Source: an uncultured Desulfobacteraceae bacterium (GTDB lineage Bacteria > Desulfobacterota > Desulfobacteria > Desulfobacterales > UBA5852). From it: a stretch of 64,000 bases of DNA. Location: contig CAJXSL010000018.1 in assembly GCA_913060875.1 (NCBI GenBank), positions 36,381 through 100,380 of the forward strand, in the 5' to 3' direction. The position numbers were made by a program, and so were the translations under genes. The notes under the pieces are model-generated. The model was not told the DNA's origin. It did not search any database and was given only the letters and a program-made list of their open reading frames with translations. Positions 44,676-54,209 of the stretch are shown piece by piece. The stretch's first letter is position 1. Every line of letters begins with the position of its first letter.

Positions 44676-45426
44676 CGTTTGCCTCCTTGCCCACATAGGC
44701 CGCCCTCACATTGGGCATCTGCATGACGTCCCGGGGCAGCCCCTCGGCGATTTTCCGGCCGTTGTCCAGGACCACCAGGCGGTGGCCCACCCGCAGGACT
44801 TCACCGAGGTTGTGCTCGATCATGACAATGGTAAGCCCCTCCTGGTTGATCCGAACGATGGTGTCGGCCAAACGGGTTGCTTCCACGTGGTTCAAACCGG
44901 CCAGGGGCTCATCCAGGAGCAGCAGGCGGGGCTTCAGGGCCAGGGCCCGGGCCACCTCCAGACGTTTCAAAACCCCCAGGGGCTGACCGGTCACCTCCTG
45001 GTCGGCATGGTTGTGGATGCCGACCATCTCCAGCAATTTGAGGGCTTCGGCGCGCTCTTTGTCCCGATCCAAGCCGGCCAGGGCGGTCCAGACCCGCCGG
45101 ATGCGGCGGTGCCCCACAGCCAGGGCCACGTTGTCCGTCAGGGTCATGGAGCGGAAAGGCCGCACGATCTGGTGGGTCAAAGCCAGCCCCAAACCAATCC
45201 GGCGGTGGGTGGGCAAGCCGCTGATTTCCCGGCCGTCCAGCAGGATTCGGGCTTCCTGGGGGCTGATGGCGCCCACGATGGCCTTGAGCATGGTGGTCTT
45301 CCCGGCCCCGTTAGGGCCGATCAGGCATAGAAATTCGCCATCCTGCACCTCGAAGGACACGTCGGTAAGGGCGTGCACGCCGCCAAAATGCATGGTCACA
45401 TCCTGCACATTCAGCAATACGCTCAT
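44662..45426 (-). CDS. livG: Branched-chain-type amino acid ABC transporter ATPase LivG
   Basis: 254 residues. Walker A GPNGAGKT, signature QPLGVLKRLEVARAL in place of the canonical LSGGQ (G-Q-P-L-G-V), Walker B LLLDEPLAGL, VMIEHNLGEVLRVGHRL and the C-terminal PRDVMQMPNVRAAYVG typical of LivG. The weakly canonical signature may be worth noting but LSYG/QPLG variants occur in this family. It overlaps livM by 4 bases. Confidence 0.93.
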   Translation of the reverse strand: MSVLLNVQDVTMHFGGVHALTDVSFEVQDGEFLCLIGPNGAGKTTMLKAIVGAISPQEARILLDGREISGLPTHRRIGLGLALTHQIVRPFRSMTLTDNVALAVGHRRIRRVWTALAGLDRDKERAEALKLLEMVGIHNHADQEVTGQPLGVLKRLEVARALALKPRLLLLDEPLAGLNHVEATRLADTIVRINQEGLTIVMIEHNLGEVLRVGHRLVVLDNGRKIAEGLPRDVMQMPNVRAAYVGKEANDAAA

Positions 45427-46286
45427 ACCGCACCGCCTTTCCGCTGGATCCGCCTGAACGCCAACCGCGTCAATCCGGCCAGGCCGTCCGGTGCAAACCG
45501 CATGACCCCGAACAGCAGCGCCCCGTAAACCAACAGCTTGTAGTCGCTGATGAAGCGGAAGAACTCCGGGATGAGGGTCAAAAGCGCAGTGCCGACGATC
45601 ACCCCGTAAACACTGCCGATGCCGCCCACGGCCACCATCGATAAAACACTGATGGAGGTGATGAATCCGAAATCATCCGGGACGATAAAGCGGGCGAAAT
45701 AGCAGTACAGGCCGCCGGCCAGGCCGGCCAGGGCCGTTCCCAGGGCAAAGGCGGCCAGTTTGTAGGCGGGTACATCCACCGAAATCACCCGGGCCGTATC
45801 CTCGTCATCGGCCACGGCTTCGAAAGCAAAGCCCATCCAGGAGCGTTTGATGTAAAGGCTGAAAGCGACGGACAGGGCCGCCAGGACCAGGACCAGTACG
45901 AAAAACCCCATTTTGCCCACACCGAAGGTGGGAATGGAGCTGATGCCCAGTTCGCCCCCCAGCAGGCTTTCCTGCTGGCGAACGATGCCCAGGAACAGAA
46001 AACCGACGCCCATGGTGGTAATCGCCAGAAAATCCTCGCGCACCCGCAGGCTGGTCATGCCCACCACCACGCCCACGGCACCGGCCATGGCCATGGCTGC
46101 CGCGAGGTTGACGGGCCCCGGCATCCCCGCCTTGGCCATGAGGGCGGCTGTGTAGGCGCCGATCCCGTAAAAAGCGGCGTGCCCCAGGCTGATCTGGCCG
46201 CAGAACCCTGTGATCAGGTTCAGGCCCACCGCCAGGATAATGTTGATCCCCACCACCGTGGCCAGGGAAAGTTCATAGATACCCAT
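45423..46286 (-). CDS. livM: Branched-chain-type amino acid ABC transporter permease LivM
   Basis: 287 residues, about eight to nine membrane spans. LivM motifs: ITGFCGQISLGHAAFYGIGA near the N-terminus and AGLAGGLYCYFARFIVPDDF, VGGIGSVYGVIVGT near the C-terminus. Forms the channel with LivH. It follows livH by 3 bases. Confidence 0.94.
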   Translation of the reverse strand: MGIYELSLATVVGINIILAVGLNLITGFCGQISLGHAAFYGIGAYTAALMAKAGMPGPVNLAAAMAMAGAVGVVVGMTSLRVREDFLAITTMGVGFLFLGIVRQQESLLGGELGISSIPTFGVGKMGFFVLVLVLAALSVAFSLYIKRSWMGFAFEAVADDEDTARVISVDVPAYKLAAFALGTALAGLAGGLYCYFARFIVPDDFGFITSISVLSMVAVGGIGSVYGVIVGTALLTLIPEFFRFISDYKLLVYGALLFGVMRFAPDGLAGLTRLAFRRIQRKGGAV

Positions 46287-46289
46287 GGA

Positions 46290-47150
46290 CTACCTCCGTG
46301 CGAAAAGACCCTCGGGGCGGATCATCAAAACGATTATTAAAAAGGCAAACGCAATGGCGTCGCGGTCCAGAATGTCGCCAATGTAAATGGTGCCGAAGGC
46401 CTCCACCACGCCCAGGACCAGCGAGGCAATCAGGGTGCCGGCGACATTGCCCAGCCCCCCCAGGACGATGATGGCCAGGGCCTTGTAGCTGGGGACGCCC
46501 CCCATGGTCGGCTCCACCAGGTTGGACAGCAGCGAGATGAAAACACCGGCCACGGCTGCCAGGGCCGAACCGATGAAAAAATTCAGATACCGGACGTTGA
46601 GGACACTGATCCCGAAACTTTCGGCAATCTGCGGATCGTCCACGGTGGCGCGCCAGGCCAGCCCGATGCGGGTTTTCTGGGACAGCCAGGAAAGGGCACC
46701 GAGCAGCGACAGGCTGCCCACCACGATGGCCAGGTCCACGGCTCTAAGGTAAATGCCGGCAAACTGGACCACGGACTGCAGGGGCGCATTGGTGTAGGTC
46801 AATCCAAAGGGGCCGAAGATCAACCGAAACATCTCCTCCATGGCGATAAACAGCCCGATGGAAGCGATGAGGGCCACATAGGGCGGTTGGTCCAGGATGG
46901 GCTGGTAGCAAAGGCGATAGATGGCCATGCCCACCACCCCCACAATGGCGGCGGCCAGGGGCATGCCCAGGATGAGGCTGCCGGTGCTGTTGGTGATCAG
47001 CAGTCCCATGTAGCCGCCCAGCGCAAACAGGCCGGCATGGGCCACGTGCAGAATGCGCAAGAGCCCGTAGACGAGAGTCAGCCCCACGGCAATGATCGCG
47101 TACATGCTGCCGTAGATCAGGCCTTGGATGAGGAGTTCGAAATATAGCAT
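46290..47150 (-). CDS. livH: Branched-chain-type amino acid ABC transporter permease LivH
   Basis: 286 residues from the ATG at 47150; an upstream in-frame start at 47189 would add residues unlike the family. About eight membrane spans; YGSMYAIIAVGLTLVYGLLR at the N-terminus and VLGGLGNVAGTLIASLVLG near the end are LivH hallmarks. The gap to livK (239 bp) is larger than the other gaps of the operon and contains a family III hairpin element, which could separate expression of the binding protein from the membrane parts. Confidence 0.93.
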   Translation of the reverse strand: MLYFELLIQGLIYGSMYAIIAVGLTLVYGLLRILHVAHAGLFALGGYMGLLITNSTGSLILGMPLAAAIVGVVGMAIYRLCYQPILDQPPYVALIASIGLFIAMEEMFRLIFGPFGLTYTNAPLQSVVQFAGIYLRAVDLAIVVGSLSLLGALSWLSQKTRIGLAWRATVDDPQIAESFGISVLNVRYLNFFIGSALAAVAGVFISLLSNLVEPTMGGVPSYKALAIIVLGGLGNVAGTLIASLVLGVVEAFGTIYIGDILDRDAIAFAFLIIVLMIRPEGLFARR

Positions 47151-47255
47151 CGTCAATCTTTCACAAGCGGCCCGGAACACCGGCGACAATAGCCGGTGTT
47201 CCAGGTTTTCATTAATGCAATTGCATACGCGTCTATCCGTTTACCGGGTGCCCTT

Positions 47256-47382
47256 CCAGAAATGGTAGATTTTGGTTCCGGGCAAGGCCTGAGCGATTCT
47301 GGAACCGCAGGAATAGCTGAGCTATTTCGAGGATTTCAGAAGAGCGAAAACGCCGCCCGGGGCCAAAAGATGCCGTTTCTGG
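47256..47382. repeat. Family III hairpin element, copy D
   Basis: The ends CCAGAAATGGTAG (left) and its near-complement ending at 47382 pair over about 28 bases with 6 mismatches, most of them G-T compatible. The centre AATAGCTGAGCTATT (47312-47326) is a perfect palindrome. The right end is 8 bases from the livK stop codon, so it sits in the livK-livH spacer. Confidence 0.83.
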
Positions 47383-47389
47383 ATGGGCA

Positions 47390-48541
47390 CTATTCTGCCG
47401 GGGGTGCAAGCAATGCGGCATCGTCGATGACGTCATAGTGATGCCAGTTGCCGTCCTTGACCACCTGCACCTGGACGGCCTTCATGACTTCGCCCAGGGC
47501 GTTGAACTTGATGGTGCCGGTGGACACCTTGAGATTCGTGGTCTGGATCGCAGCCAGCACCTTGGCAGGATCGGTGCTGCCGGCCCGCTTGATCGCGTCG
47601 GCCGCGACCATCACGGCCGTATGACCGCTGGCGGCCACCATATCCGATTTGAAACCGGCCTGTTTTTCAAACGCCGTGATGAAATCGGCGGTTTCCGGCA
47701 CCTTGGAATCGCGGTCCAGGCTGGTGGTGATGATAACCCCTTCCGCCGCCGGGCCGGCAATTTCGATGAATTTCTGGCTGTCATAGCCTTCCTGGCCGAT
47801 GACGGGGCAGGTCACGCCGGCGGCCCGCAGCTGGCTGACCAGGGGGCCGGCGGTGAAGTAATAACCGGAGGCGTAGATGGCATCCGGGTTGTCCGCCTTG
47901 ACCTTGGCCACGATGGAACCGAACTGGCGATCCTTGATGGAATACTGGTATTCATTGACGATGCTGATCCCGTAATCGGCGGCCTTATCCTTGAAACCGG
48001 CGGCCAGGGACTTGCCGAAGTCGTTCTGCAGGGTGATGATGACCACCTTTTTCTTGCCCATCATGTCGCCGAGCAGCTTGGCCCCGGCATGGCCCTGGAT
48101 CTCGCCCAGGAAGCTGGTCCGGAAGACATACTCGCCCGCGCGGGTAATGTCGGGATGGATGCCATAGGCACTGATGTACGGAATCTTGGCTTCCTGGAAA
48201 ACACCGGCCGCCGATCGGGTGGCCCCGGAGTAGGAACCGGAAATCCCCACCACGACTTTATCCTGGCCAATGAGTTTGTTGGCGATGGGAATGGACTGGG
48301 CCGGCTTGGCCTGGTCGTCGTAAACCACCAGTTCCAGCTGTTTCCCCAGCACGCCGCCGGCGGCGTTGACCTGGTTGACCGCCAGTTTGGCGCCTTCGGT
48401 GGATGATTTGCCGTCGCTGGCCGCAAAACCGGTCAGCGGAGCATGGAAGCCGATCTTGATGGTGTCCGCGGCGTTTGCCATACCGGACAATCCGGCCACC
48501 AGACAAACCGCCAATGCAAAAATACTGATTTTCTTCACCAT
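47390..48541 (-). CDS. livK: Branched-chain-type amino acid ABC transporter binding protein LivK
   Basis: 383 residues with AAAGGAGGG upstream. Signal peptide of about 24 residues ending GMANA. Periplasmic binding protein type 1 fold: IKIGFHAPLTGFAASDGKSS, VNAAGGVLGKQLELVVYDDQ, VVGISGSYSGAT. It binds an amino acid for the LivHMGF transporter. Because it follows hutI by only 45 bases inside a histidine-degradation run, histidine or urocanate is a reasonable ligand, though leucine-type ligands cannot be excluded. Confidence 0.94.
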   Translation of the reverse strand: MVKKISIFALAVCLVAGLSGMANAADTIKIGFHAPLTGFAASDGKSSTEGAKLAVNQVNAAGGVLGKQLELVVYDDQAKPAQSIPIANKLIGQDKVVVGISGSYSGATRSAAGVFQEAKIPYISAYGIHPDITRAGEYVFRTSFLGEIQGHAGAKLLGDMMGKKKVVIITLQNDFGKSLAAGFKDKAADYGISIVNEYQYSIKDRQFGSIVAKVKADNPDAIYASGYYFTAGPLVSQLRAAGVTCPVIGQEGYDSQKFIEIAGPAAEGVIITTSLDRDSKVPETADFITAFEKQAGFKSDMVAASGHTAVMVAADAIKRAGSTDPAKVLAAIQTTNLKVSTGTIKFNALGEVMKAVQVQVVKDGNWHHYDVIDDAALLAPPAE

Positions 48542-48586
48542 GATAATCCCTCCTTTAACGTTTCCAGGGGTTCGTGTAGCAATTCG

Positions 48587-49852
48587 CTATCGTTTAACGA
48601 CGATTTCGCCGGCCTTGATGACGCTGCGACAGGGATTGCCGCCCAGCCGATAGGCCAGTTCAGCCGGTACCTGGATATCCCAGACGGCCAGGTCGGCCTG
48701 TTTTCCCGCTTCCAGCGTACCGAAGTCCTCGGCAATGCCGAGGGCCCGGGCGGCATTCGCCGTGAAACCGGCCAGGGCCTCGGCGGGGGTCAGCCCGAAA
48801 TTCACGCAAGCCATGTTCATCATGAGCAGGGGCGACGTACAGGGACTGGTGCCCGGATTGCAATCCGTGGCCAGTGCCATGGGCACCCCGGCCTGACGGA
48901 AGGCCTCCACCGGCGGCTTTTGGGTTTCGTGGATAAAGTAGAACGCGCCGGGCAGCAGGACGGCCACCGTGCCCCGGTCGGCCAGGGCCGCCACACCGTC
49001 CGGCTGGATATATTCCACGTGATCCACGCTGAGGGCATCGTAGCGGGCGGCCAGGATGGCGCCTTTCTGGTCGCTGAGCTGTTCGGCGTGCAGCTTGACC
49101 GGCAGCCCGCAATCGACCGCCGCTTTAAAGACGCGCTCGGTCTGGGCCACCGAAAACGCGATATTTTCACAGAAGACATCCACCGCACTGGCCAGGTTCT
49201 CCGCCGCCACCGCCGGCAGCATCCCTTCGACCACCAGATCGATGTAGGCATCGGCACGGCCCTGGAACTCGGGCGGCAGGGCATGGGCCCCCAGGAAAGT
49301 GGGGTGTACCGTCACCGCATAATCCTGCCCCAGGCGGCGGGCCACCCGGAGCATCTTGAGCTCGGCGGCGGTGTCCAGGCCGTAGCCGGATTTGATCTCC
49401 ACCGTGGTTACGCCTTCAGTCTGCAGGGCCTGCAAGCGGGGGGTGGATTGCGCGGCCAATTCTTCTTGGCTGGCCGCCCGCACCGCCTTGACCGTGCTGA
49501 CAATCCCGCCACCGGCCCGGGCAATTTCTTCGTAGGTGGCGCCATTGAGCCGCAGTTCAAACTCGTGAGCGCGATTGCCGGCATAGACCAGATGGGTGTG
49601 GCAGTCGATGAGACCGGGGGTGACCCAGGCGTTGTTCAAGCGGTGGACCACGCCGGCCCGTTCGGCGGCGCCCGCAGGCAGCGCGGCCGCCGGACCGATC
49701 CAGGCAATCCGGCCGTCTTTCACCGCCAGCGCCCCATCCGCGATGATGCCGTAGGGCTCCGGCCCGGCCATGGTGGCCAGATGGCAGTCCAGCCAGAGGG
49801 CATCCCATTCGTCTGTCAGGGCTTTATGTTTTAATTCTGCTGACCTTTGCAT
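48587..49852 (-). CDS. hutI: Imidazolonepropionase
   Basis: 421 residues. Amidohydrolase: [22 protein letters not shown] (metal His pair), KSGYGLD, HAEQLSD, and late metal Asp in [12 protein letters not shown]. It opens imidazolone-5-propionate to formiminoglutamate, the third step of histidine breakdown. The binding site is weak. A family III hairpin and a methyltransferase gene separate it from ftcD, which is not the usual hut gene order. Confidence 0.95.
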   Translation of the reverse strand: MQRSAELKHKALTDEWDALWLDCHLATMAGPEPYGIIADGALAVKDGRIAWIGPAAALPAGAAERAGVVHRLNNAWVTPGLIDCHTHLVYAGNRAHEFELRLNGATYEEIARAGGGIVSTVKAVRAASQEELAAQSTPRLQALQTEGVTTVEIKSGYGLDTAAELKMLRVARRLGQDYAVTVHPTFLGAHALPPEFQGRADAYIDLVVEGMLPAVAAENLASAVDVFCENIAFSVAQTERVFKAAVDCGLPVKLHAEQLSDQKGAILAARYDALSVDHVEYIQPDGVAALADRGTVAVLLPGAFYFIHETQKPPVEAFRQAGVPMALATDCNPGTSPCTSPLLMMNMACVNFGLTPAEALAGFTANAARALGIAEDFGTLEAGKQADLAVWDIQVPAELAYRLGGNPCRSVIKAGEIVVKR

Positions 49853-49890
49853 TTGGCATCAACCCAAAATAGCTTACGCCTCCCTAAAAA

Positions 49891-50026
49891 GGCTTTGTAA
49901 AATGTTCGAGATCAAGGCTTGCGGATCCTGAGGCGTGAGGCGTACGGATAGTACGCCACAGCAACGAAGGATGCGCATAACGCGGATCTTTAGTCCCCCC
50001 AGGGGAATCGGGCGTTTTCCGAAGCC
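49891..50026. repeat. Family III hairpin element, copy B
   Basis: Left end GGCTTTGTAAAATGTTC pairs with the right end GGGCGTTTTCCGAAGCC, with G-T compatible changes. Inner stem GCGGATCCT/AGGATGCGC and central stem GGCGTAC (49939-49945)/GTACGCC (49951-49957), identical to that of copy A. The right end is 7 bases from the methyltransferase stop codon. Confidence 0.83.
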
Positions 50027-50033
50027 GTCGCCA

Positions 50034-50702
50034 TTAAAACCTCAGAATCTTACAAAATACGCTTGAGCTATCGACTTCATAAATCTCCGCTTCTACCCCC
50101 AGCCGCTCTGCCAGCCCCGCAAAATCCTCCGGGCTGAAGGTGGTGGCCCGGAAACCATCCTGGCCCACAATGACCCCGTCCCCGGTGGCGTCTTCATCGA
50201 TGGCACCCAGCAGCCCTTCAGCAGCCTGGTCCCGGAACCAGTCCAGCCGATGGGGCCAGAAGGCTTCGGTATAGCTGGAAAGCAAAACCCGTCCCCCGGG
50301 TCGTGTCACCCGCAGGCTCTCCCGCACGAGATCTTCGGGCGGCACCTTGCAGGCGCTGATAAAATTCTGAACGCCAAGCACCAGATCGAAGCAATCGGAC
50401 GGGAACCCGAGCCGGGCCGCATCCATCACCGCCCACCCGAGGTCGGAATACCGCGAATGGGCCGAGGCGACACTTGCCGGCGCGAAATCCACACCCCAGG
50501 CCATTTGGGCATCCCGGGCCACGTGGCCCAACACCCGTCCAGTGCCGCAGCCCAGTTCCAGGACCCGATCCCCGGGTCGGATAGCCGCCCGGGCATGATC
50601 CATCTCCGCCTGGAGATATTGCCGCACCCGGGGGCCGGCAATGGCATACACCCGATCCAACCGATCGGCGCTGAGCTTCTGCGCGTAATAGGCTTTCGAC
50701 AT
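50034..50702 (-). CDS. Class I SAM-dependent methyltransferase
   Basis: 222 residues from the ATG at 50702 (GGGAA upstream). SAM motif I LELGCGTGRVLG near residue 48, motif II acidic GVDFAP, and post-motif III LRVTRPGGRVLLSSY. The substrate is unknown. It is inserted between ftcD and hutI in the histidine operon and bordered on both sides by family III hairpin elements (50731-50870 and 49891-50026). It is not part of the standard hut pathway. Confidence 0.88.
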   Translation of the reverse strand: MSKAYYAQKLSADRLDRVYAIAGPRVRQYLQAEMDHARAAIRPGDRVLELGCGTGRVLGHVARDAQMAWGVDFAPASVASAHSRYSDLGWAVMDAARLGFPSDCFDLVLGVQNFISACKVPPEDLVRESLRVTRPGGRVLLSSYTEAFWPHRLDWFRDQAAEGLLGAIDEDATGDGVIVGQDGFRATTFSPEDFAGLAERLGVEAEIYEVDSSSVFCKILRF

Positions 50703-50730
50703 TGACGTTCCCGCCACGCATAAGAACTGT

Positions 50731-50870
50731 GTCGCTGTGGAAATGGTAGATTTTGGTTCAGGGCAAGGCCGTTGCCATTTTGAAACCACAGGCGCAGCCG
50801 CGCTACGTCGAGGATTTTAAAATGGCAAAAACGCCGCCCTGGGCCGAAAGATGCCGTTTCCGCAGCGGCA
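50731..50870. repeat. Family III hairpin element, copy E
   Basis: Left end GTCGCTGTGGAAATGG (50731-50746) pairs with CCGTTTCCGCAGCGGC at the right end with three G-T compatible mismatches. The inner stem is GCCATTTT (50774-50781)/AAAATGGC (50819-50826), different in sequence from copy D but at the same place. The right end is 4 bases from the ftcD stop codon (50875-50877). Confidence 0.85.
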
Positions 50871-50874
50871 CTAT

Positions 50875-52491
50875 CTAACGTTTACCTAAGATCGCCAACA
50901 CTTCAGCACACTTTGCCTTCGCTCTATCCATCATGGCCTCGGCCTCAGCCAGAATTTCCGTTTTGAAGGCCTCGTCCCGGATGCCGCCCATGTTGATCAA
51001 TACGTTCTGATAGGCGCCCCAGATACCGGTTTCCAGCGCCCGCGCCCCCACCTGCACATCCGATTTGGAGGCCGGATTGCCGTAGCGGGCCACTTCGCAC
51101 ATGGCGTCCCAGGCCTCATCGCCCAGCTGCATGGTTTTAAGGGGCACACGGATGGCCGTCTTCAGGCCCGCCTGCATTTTGGCGCTGCGGGCGGCCCGCT
51201 GTTCTTCGGTATCCCGCGGCATACGCAGGCCTTCCATGTATTCGGTAAAGGCATTGGTGTCCGCATCGATCATGGGGATGAGGTCTTTCGACAGGGTGTG
51301 AAGGGGCGGTATGACCTTCCGCATCCTGGCATCCAGGTCCTCGAACTTGCGCACCCCGAAGGTCAGTTTGCCCACCATGGAGCCCAAACCCGTGCCCAAA
51401 GCCGCCAGCAGGGCGGACACCGATCCGCCCCCCGGAGCGGAGGATCGGGAAGCCACCTCTTCGACAAAGCCCCGCACCGAAAGACGCGCCAGGGGTTCGT
51501 CGGGCGGCTCGGCCACGATGTACTCGATGATTTTCTCCTGGGGATGAAAAGGCGCTACCGAATTGAGGCCCAGACGCTCCACCGCCAGGCGAACCTTCTG
51601 GTCCTCGTCCAGGATGAAGAGGTTTTCTTTCTCGATATAGTAGTCGGCCGCCATGAGAATGGCTTCCAGGGGAACGACCCCTACGATCTCCGAACCCGCC
51701 ACGCCCACATTCAGCTCGGCCGCATCCTTTTTGGCTTCTTCGTAAAGCACGTGGATCGGGGTGACCGTGTAGTCGTTGAGATTGACGGTCACCTGGGCCA
51801 GGTTGTATTCGTCGACGAACCACCCCATGCCCTTGACGTCCTTCAGTCGGCCGGGCTCATCCTCACCCCGGCCCGCCTCCCGCAGGTTGAGGGCAATGCG
51901 ATGAGCCTGGTGAGAGGTCCCCAGAATGTTGACGTTGTAGGCGATAAGAAACTTACGGGCGCCGGTGGCCGTGGCCCCCCAGGACGGCACGAACTCGGCC
52001 GGCCCGAAGTCCGGGGCCCAGCGGGAATCCTTGAGCTTGGCAGGCAGCCCCTCGTATTCCCCCTCCCTTACATCCGGGAGTTTGCGACGGTAGTCGTGTT
52101 CCGCCGCTTCCTCGTAAAGGAAAAAGGGGACCTGCAATTCTTCGGCGGCCCGGCGGCCGAATTCCCTGGCAATCGCCACGCATTCTTCCATGGTCACCCC
52201 GATCACGGGGATGAACGGACAAACGTCCATGGCCCCGAAGCGCGGATGCTCGCCTTTGTGGGTGCGCATGTCGATCCGCTCCCGGGCCACGCGGGCCGCG
52301 GCCAGGGCGCCTTCCACAACGGCCTCGGGGCTACCGACAAAGGTGTATACGCTGCGATTAGTGGACGCCCCGGGATCCACATCCAGCAGCCGGCAGCCCG
52401 ACGTCTCGCGGATGGCCTGGGCGATGGCCTCGATGGTTTCCGGGTCGCGCCCTTCGGAAAAATTGGGCACGCATTCCACGATCTTCTTCAT
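50875..52491 (-). CDS. ftcD: Glutamate formimidoyltransferase / formimidoyl-THF cyclodeaminase fusion
   Basis: 538 residues. N-terminal formiminotransferase part (about 1-325: VECVPNFSEGRD, THKGEHPRFGAMDVCPFIPV, YNVNILGT), C-terminal cyclodeaminase part (about 335-535: SSAPGGGSVSALLAALGTGL). The fusion moves the formimino group of formiminoglutamate to tetrahydrofolate and closes it to methenyl-THF with release of ammonia, so carbon from histidine enters the folate pool. It follows hutU by 2 bases. Confidence 0.96.
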   Translation of the reverse strand: MKKIVECVPNFSEGRDPETIEAIAQAIRETSGCRLLDVDPGASTNRSVYTFVGSPEAVVEGALAAARVARERIDMRTHKGEHPRFGAMDVCPFIPVIGVTMEECVAIAREFGRRAAEELQVPFFLYEEAAEHDYRRKLPDVREGEYEGLPAKLKDSRWAPDFGPAEFVPSWGATATGARKFLIAYNVNILGTSHQAHRIALNLREAGRGEDEPGRLKDVKGMGWFVDEYNLAQVTVNLNDYTVTPIHVLYEEAKKDAAELNVGVAGSEIVGVVPLEAILMAADYYIEKENLFILDEDQKVRLAVERLGLNSVAPFHPQEKIIEYIVAEPPDEPLARLSVRGFVEEVASRSSAPGGGSVSALLAALGTGLGSMVGKLTFGVRKFEDLDARMRKVIPPLHTLSKDLIPMIDADTNAFTEYMEGLRMPRDTEEQRAARSAKMQAGLKTAIRVPLKTMQLGDEAWDAMCEVARYGNPASKSDVQVGARALETGIWGAYQNVLINMGGIRDEAFKTEILAEAEAMMDRAKAKCAEVLAILGKR

Positions 52492-52493
52492 GA

Positions 52494-54209
52494 CTAGTCT
52501 CCAGACGTCTTCATCATCGGAATCTTCACGTCCCGCTCTTTGGCAGTCTTCCGCGCCAGTTCATAGCCGGCATCCACATGCCGCATGACGCCGATGGCCG
52601 GATCGTTGCGCAGGACGGTGGTGACCCGCTGCTCGGCCTCGGGCGTGCCGTCAACCACACAGACCTGGCCGGCATGCATGGCATAGCCGATGCCCACGCC
52701 GCCGCCGTCGTGAAACGAGGTCCAGGCCGATCCCGAGGCCACCGAGGCCATACAATTGAGCAGGGCCCAGTCCGCCACCGCGTCCGAGCCGTCCTTCATG
52801 GCTTCGGTTTCCCGGTAAGGCGACGCCACGGAACCGCAATCCAGATGGTCGCGGCCGATGACAATGGGCGCCTTGACCCGTCCGTCCCGCACCAGATCGT
52901 TGAAGATTTTGCCGGCCTTGTCGCGCTCGCCGTATCCCAGCCAGCAGATCCGGGCCGGGAGCCCCATGTGCTGGACCCGCTCGCCGGCCATCTTGAGCCA
53001 GCGTACCATTCTTTCCTTGTAGGGGAACGCGTCCATGAGCGCCTGGTCGGTGACCTCGATATCGGCGGGGTCGCCGGAAAGGGCGGCCCAGCGAAACGGG
53101 CCCTCCCCTTCGCAAAACAGGGGCCGGATGAACGCCGGCGTAAACCCGGGGTAGTCCATGGCGTTGGTCACCCCCACCTTGAGGGCCTGGCCGCGCAGGT
53201 TGTTGCCATAATCAAAGGCCACCGCCCCTTTGGCCTGCATTTCCAGAATGGCCCGGCAGTGGGTGCCCATGGAATCCAACGCCATCTCAATGTATTTGTC
53301 CGGATCGGAGAAACGCAGTTTCCAGGCGTCTTCCATGGGGATGCCGGCCGGGACGTAACCGTTCAGTTCGTCATGGGCGCTGGTCTGGTCGGTCACCACA
53401 TCCGGAATAAACCCCTTGGCGATCATGTCCGGCAGCACCTCGGCGCAGTTGCCGCAAAGCCCGATGGACAGGGCCCGTTTTTCTTCGGCCGCTTTCCGGG
53501 CCATGGCGATGGCCTCGTCCGTGTCCTCGGTGGTGACGTCCAGATAACGCGTATCCAGGCGGCGCTGGATGCGGTTGCAGTCCACATCCACCACGATGGC
53601 CACGCCGCCGTTCATGGTAATGGACAGGGGTTGGGCCCCGCCCATGCCGCCGAGTCCCCCGCTCAGGGAAATCCGGCCGGCCAGCGACCCGTTGAAGTGC
53701 TGGTCGGCCAGGGCCGCGAAGGTTTCGTAGGTGCCCTGCAAAATGCCCTGGGTGCCGATATAGATCCATGAGCCGGCCGTCATCTGGCCGTACATCATCA
53801 GTCCCTTTTTATCCAGTTCGTTGAAATGGGTCCAGTTGTCCCAATGGCCCACCAGATTGGAATTGGCGATGAATACCCGGGGCGCGTGGGCGTGGGTCTT
53901 GATAACCCCCACGGGTTTGCCGGACTGGACCAGCATGGTCTCGTCGTTTTCCAGGTCCACCAGGGTCCGGACAATGGCATCGAAGCAGTCCCAGTTGCGG
54001 GCCGCTTTGCCGATGCCGCCGTAGACGATCAGTTCGTCGGGATTTTCCCCGTTGGCCGGGTCCAGATTGTTGCACAACATGCGCAGGGCGGCCTCCTGAA
54101 GCCAGCCTTTGCAATGGAGCTGTGTTCCGGTGGGGGCTTTCACCGGGCGCGGCTGCCCCGATCCGATCTGCAGTTCTTTGAAAAGGGTTTCTTTCACCGA
54201 TGGGCTCAT
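52494..54209 (-). CDS. hutU: Urocanate hydratase
   Basis: 571 residues, with CAGGAGG 8 bases before the ATG. NAD-dependent lyase: [18 protein letters not shown] marks the dinucleotide site and [17 protein letters not shown] contains the conserved Cys. It converts urocanate to imidazolone propionate, the second step of histidine breakdown. First gene of the minus-strand run, divergent from hutC; hutH, which makes urocanate, is not in the window. Confidence 0.97.
   Translation of the reverse strand: MSPSVKETLFKELQIGSGQPRPVKAPTGTQLHCKGWLQEAALRMLCNNLDPANGENPDELIVYGGIGKAARNWDCFDAIVRTLVDLENDETMLVQSGKPVGVIKTHAHAPRVFIANSNLVGHWDNWTHFNELDKKGLMMYGQMTAGSWIYIGTQGILQGTYETFAALADQHFNGSLAGRISLSGGLGGMGGAQPLSITMNGGVAIVVDVDCNRIQRRLDTRYLDVTTEDTDEAIAMARKAAEEKRALSIGLCGNCAEVLPDMIAKGFIPDVVTDQTSAHDELNGYVPAGIPMEDAWKLRFSDPDKYIEMALDSMGTHCRAILEMQAKGAVAFDYGNNLRGQALKVGVTNAMDYPGFTPAFIRPLFCEGEGPFRWAALSGDPADIEVTDQALMDAFPYKERMVRWLKMAGERVQHMGLPARICWLGYGERDKAGKIFNDLVRDGRVKAPIVIGRDHLDCGSVASPYRETEAMKDGSDAVADWALLNCMASVASGSAWTSFHDGGGVGIGYAMHAGQVCVVDGTPEAEQRVTTVLRNDPAIGVMRHVDAGYELARKTAKERDVKIPMMKTSGD

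Noticed and set aside
50703..50789. Upstream extension of the methyltransferase
   Set aside because: The extra N-terminal residues are encoded partly by family III repeat sequence; the ATG at 50702 has a GGGAA site and fits the family start.
49891..50870. Family III elements as integron attC sites
   Set aside because: The ends lack the GTTRRRY and RYYYAAC core sites, and there is no integrase gene or cassette array in the window. The resemblance is limited to long imperfect hairpins behind genes.
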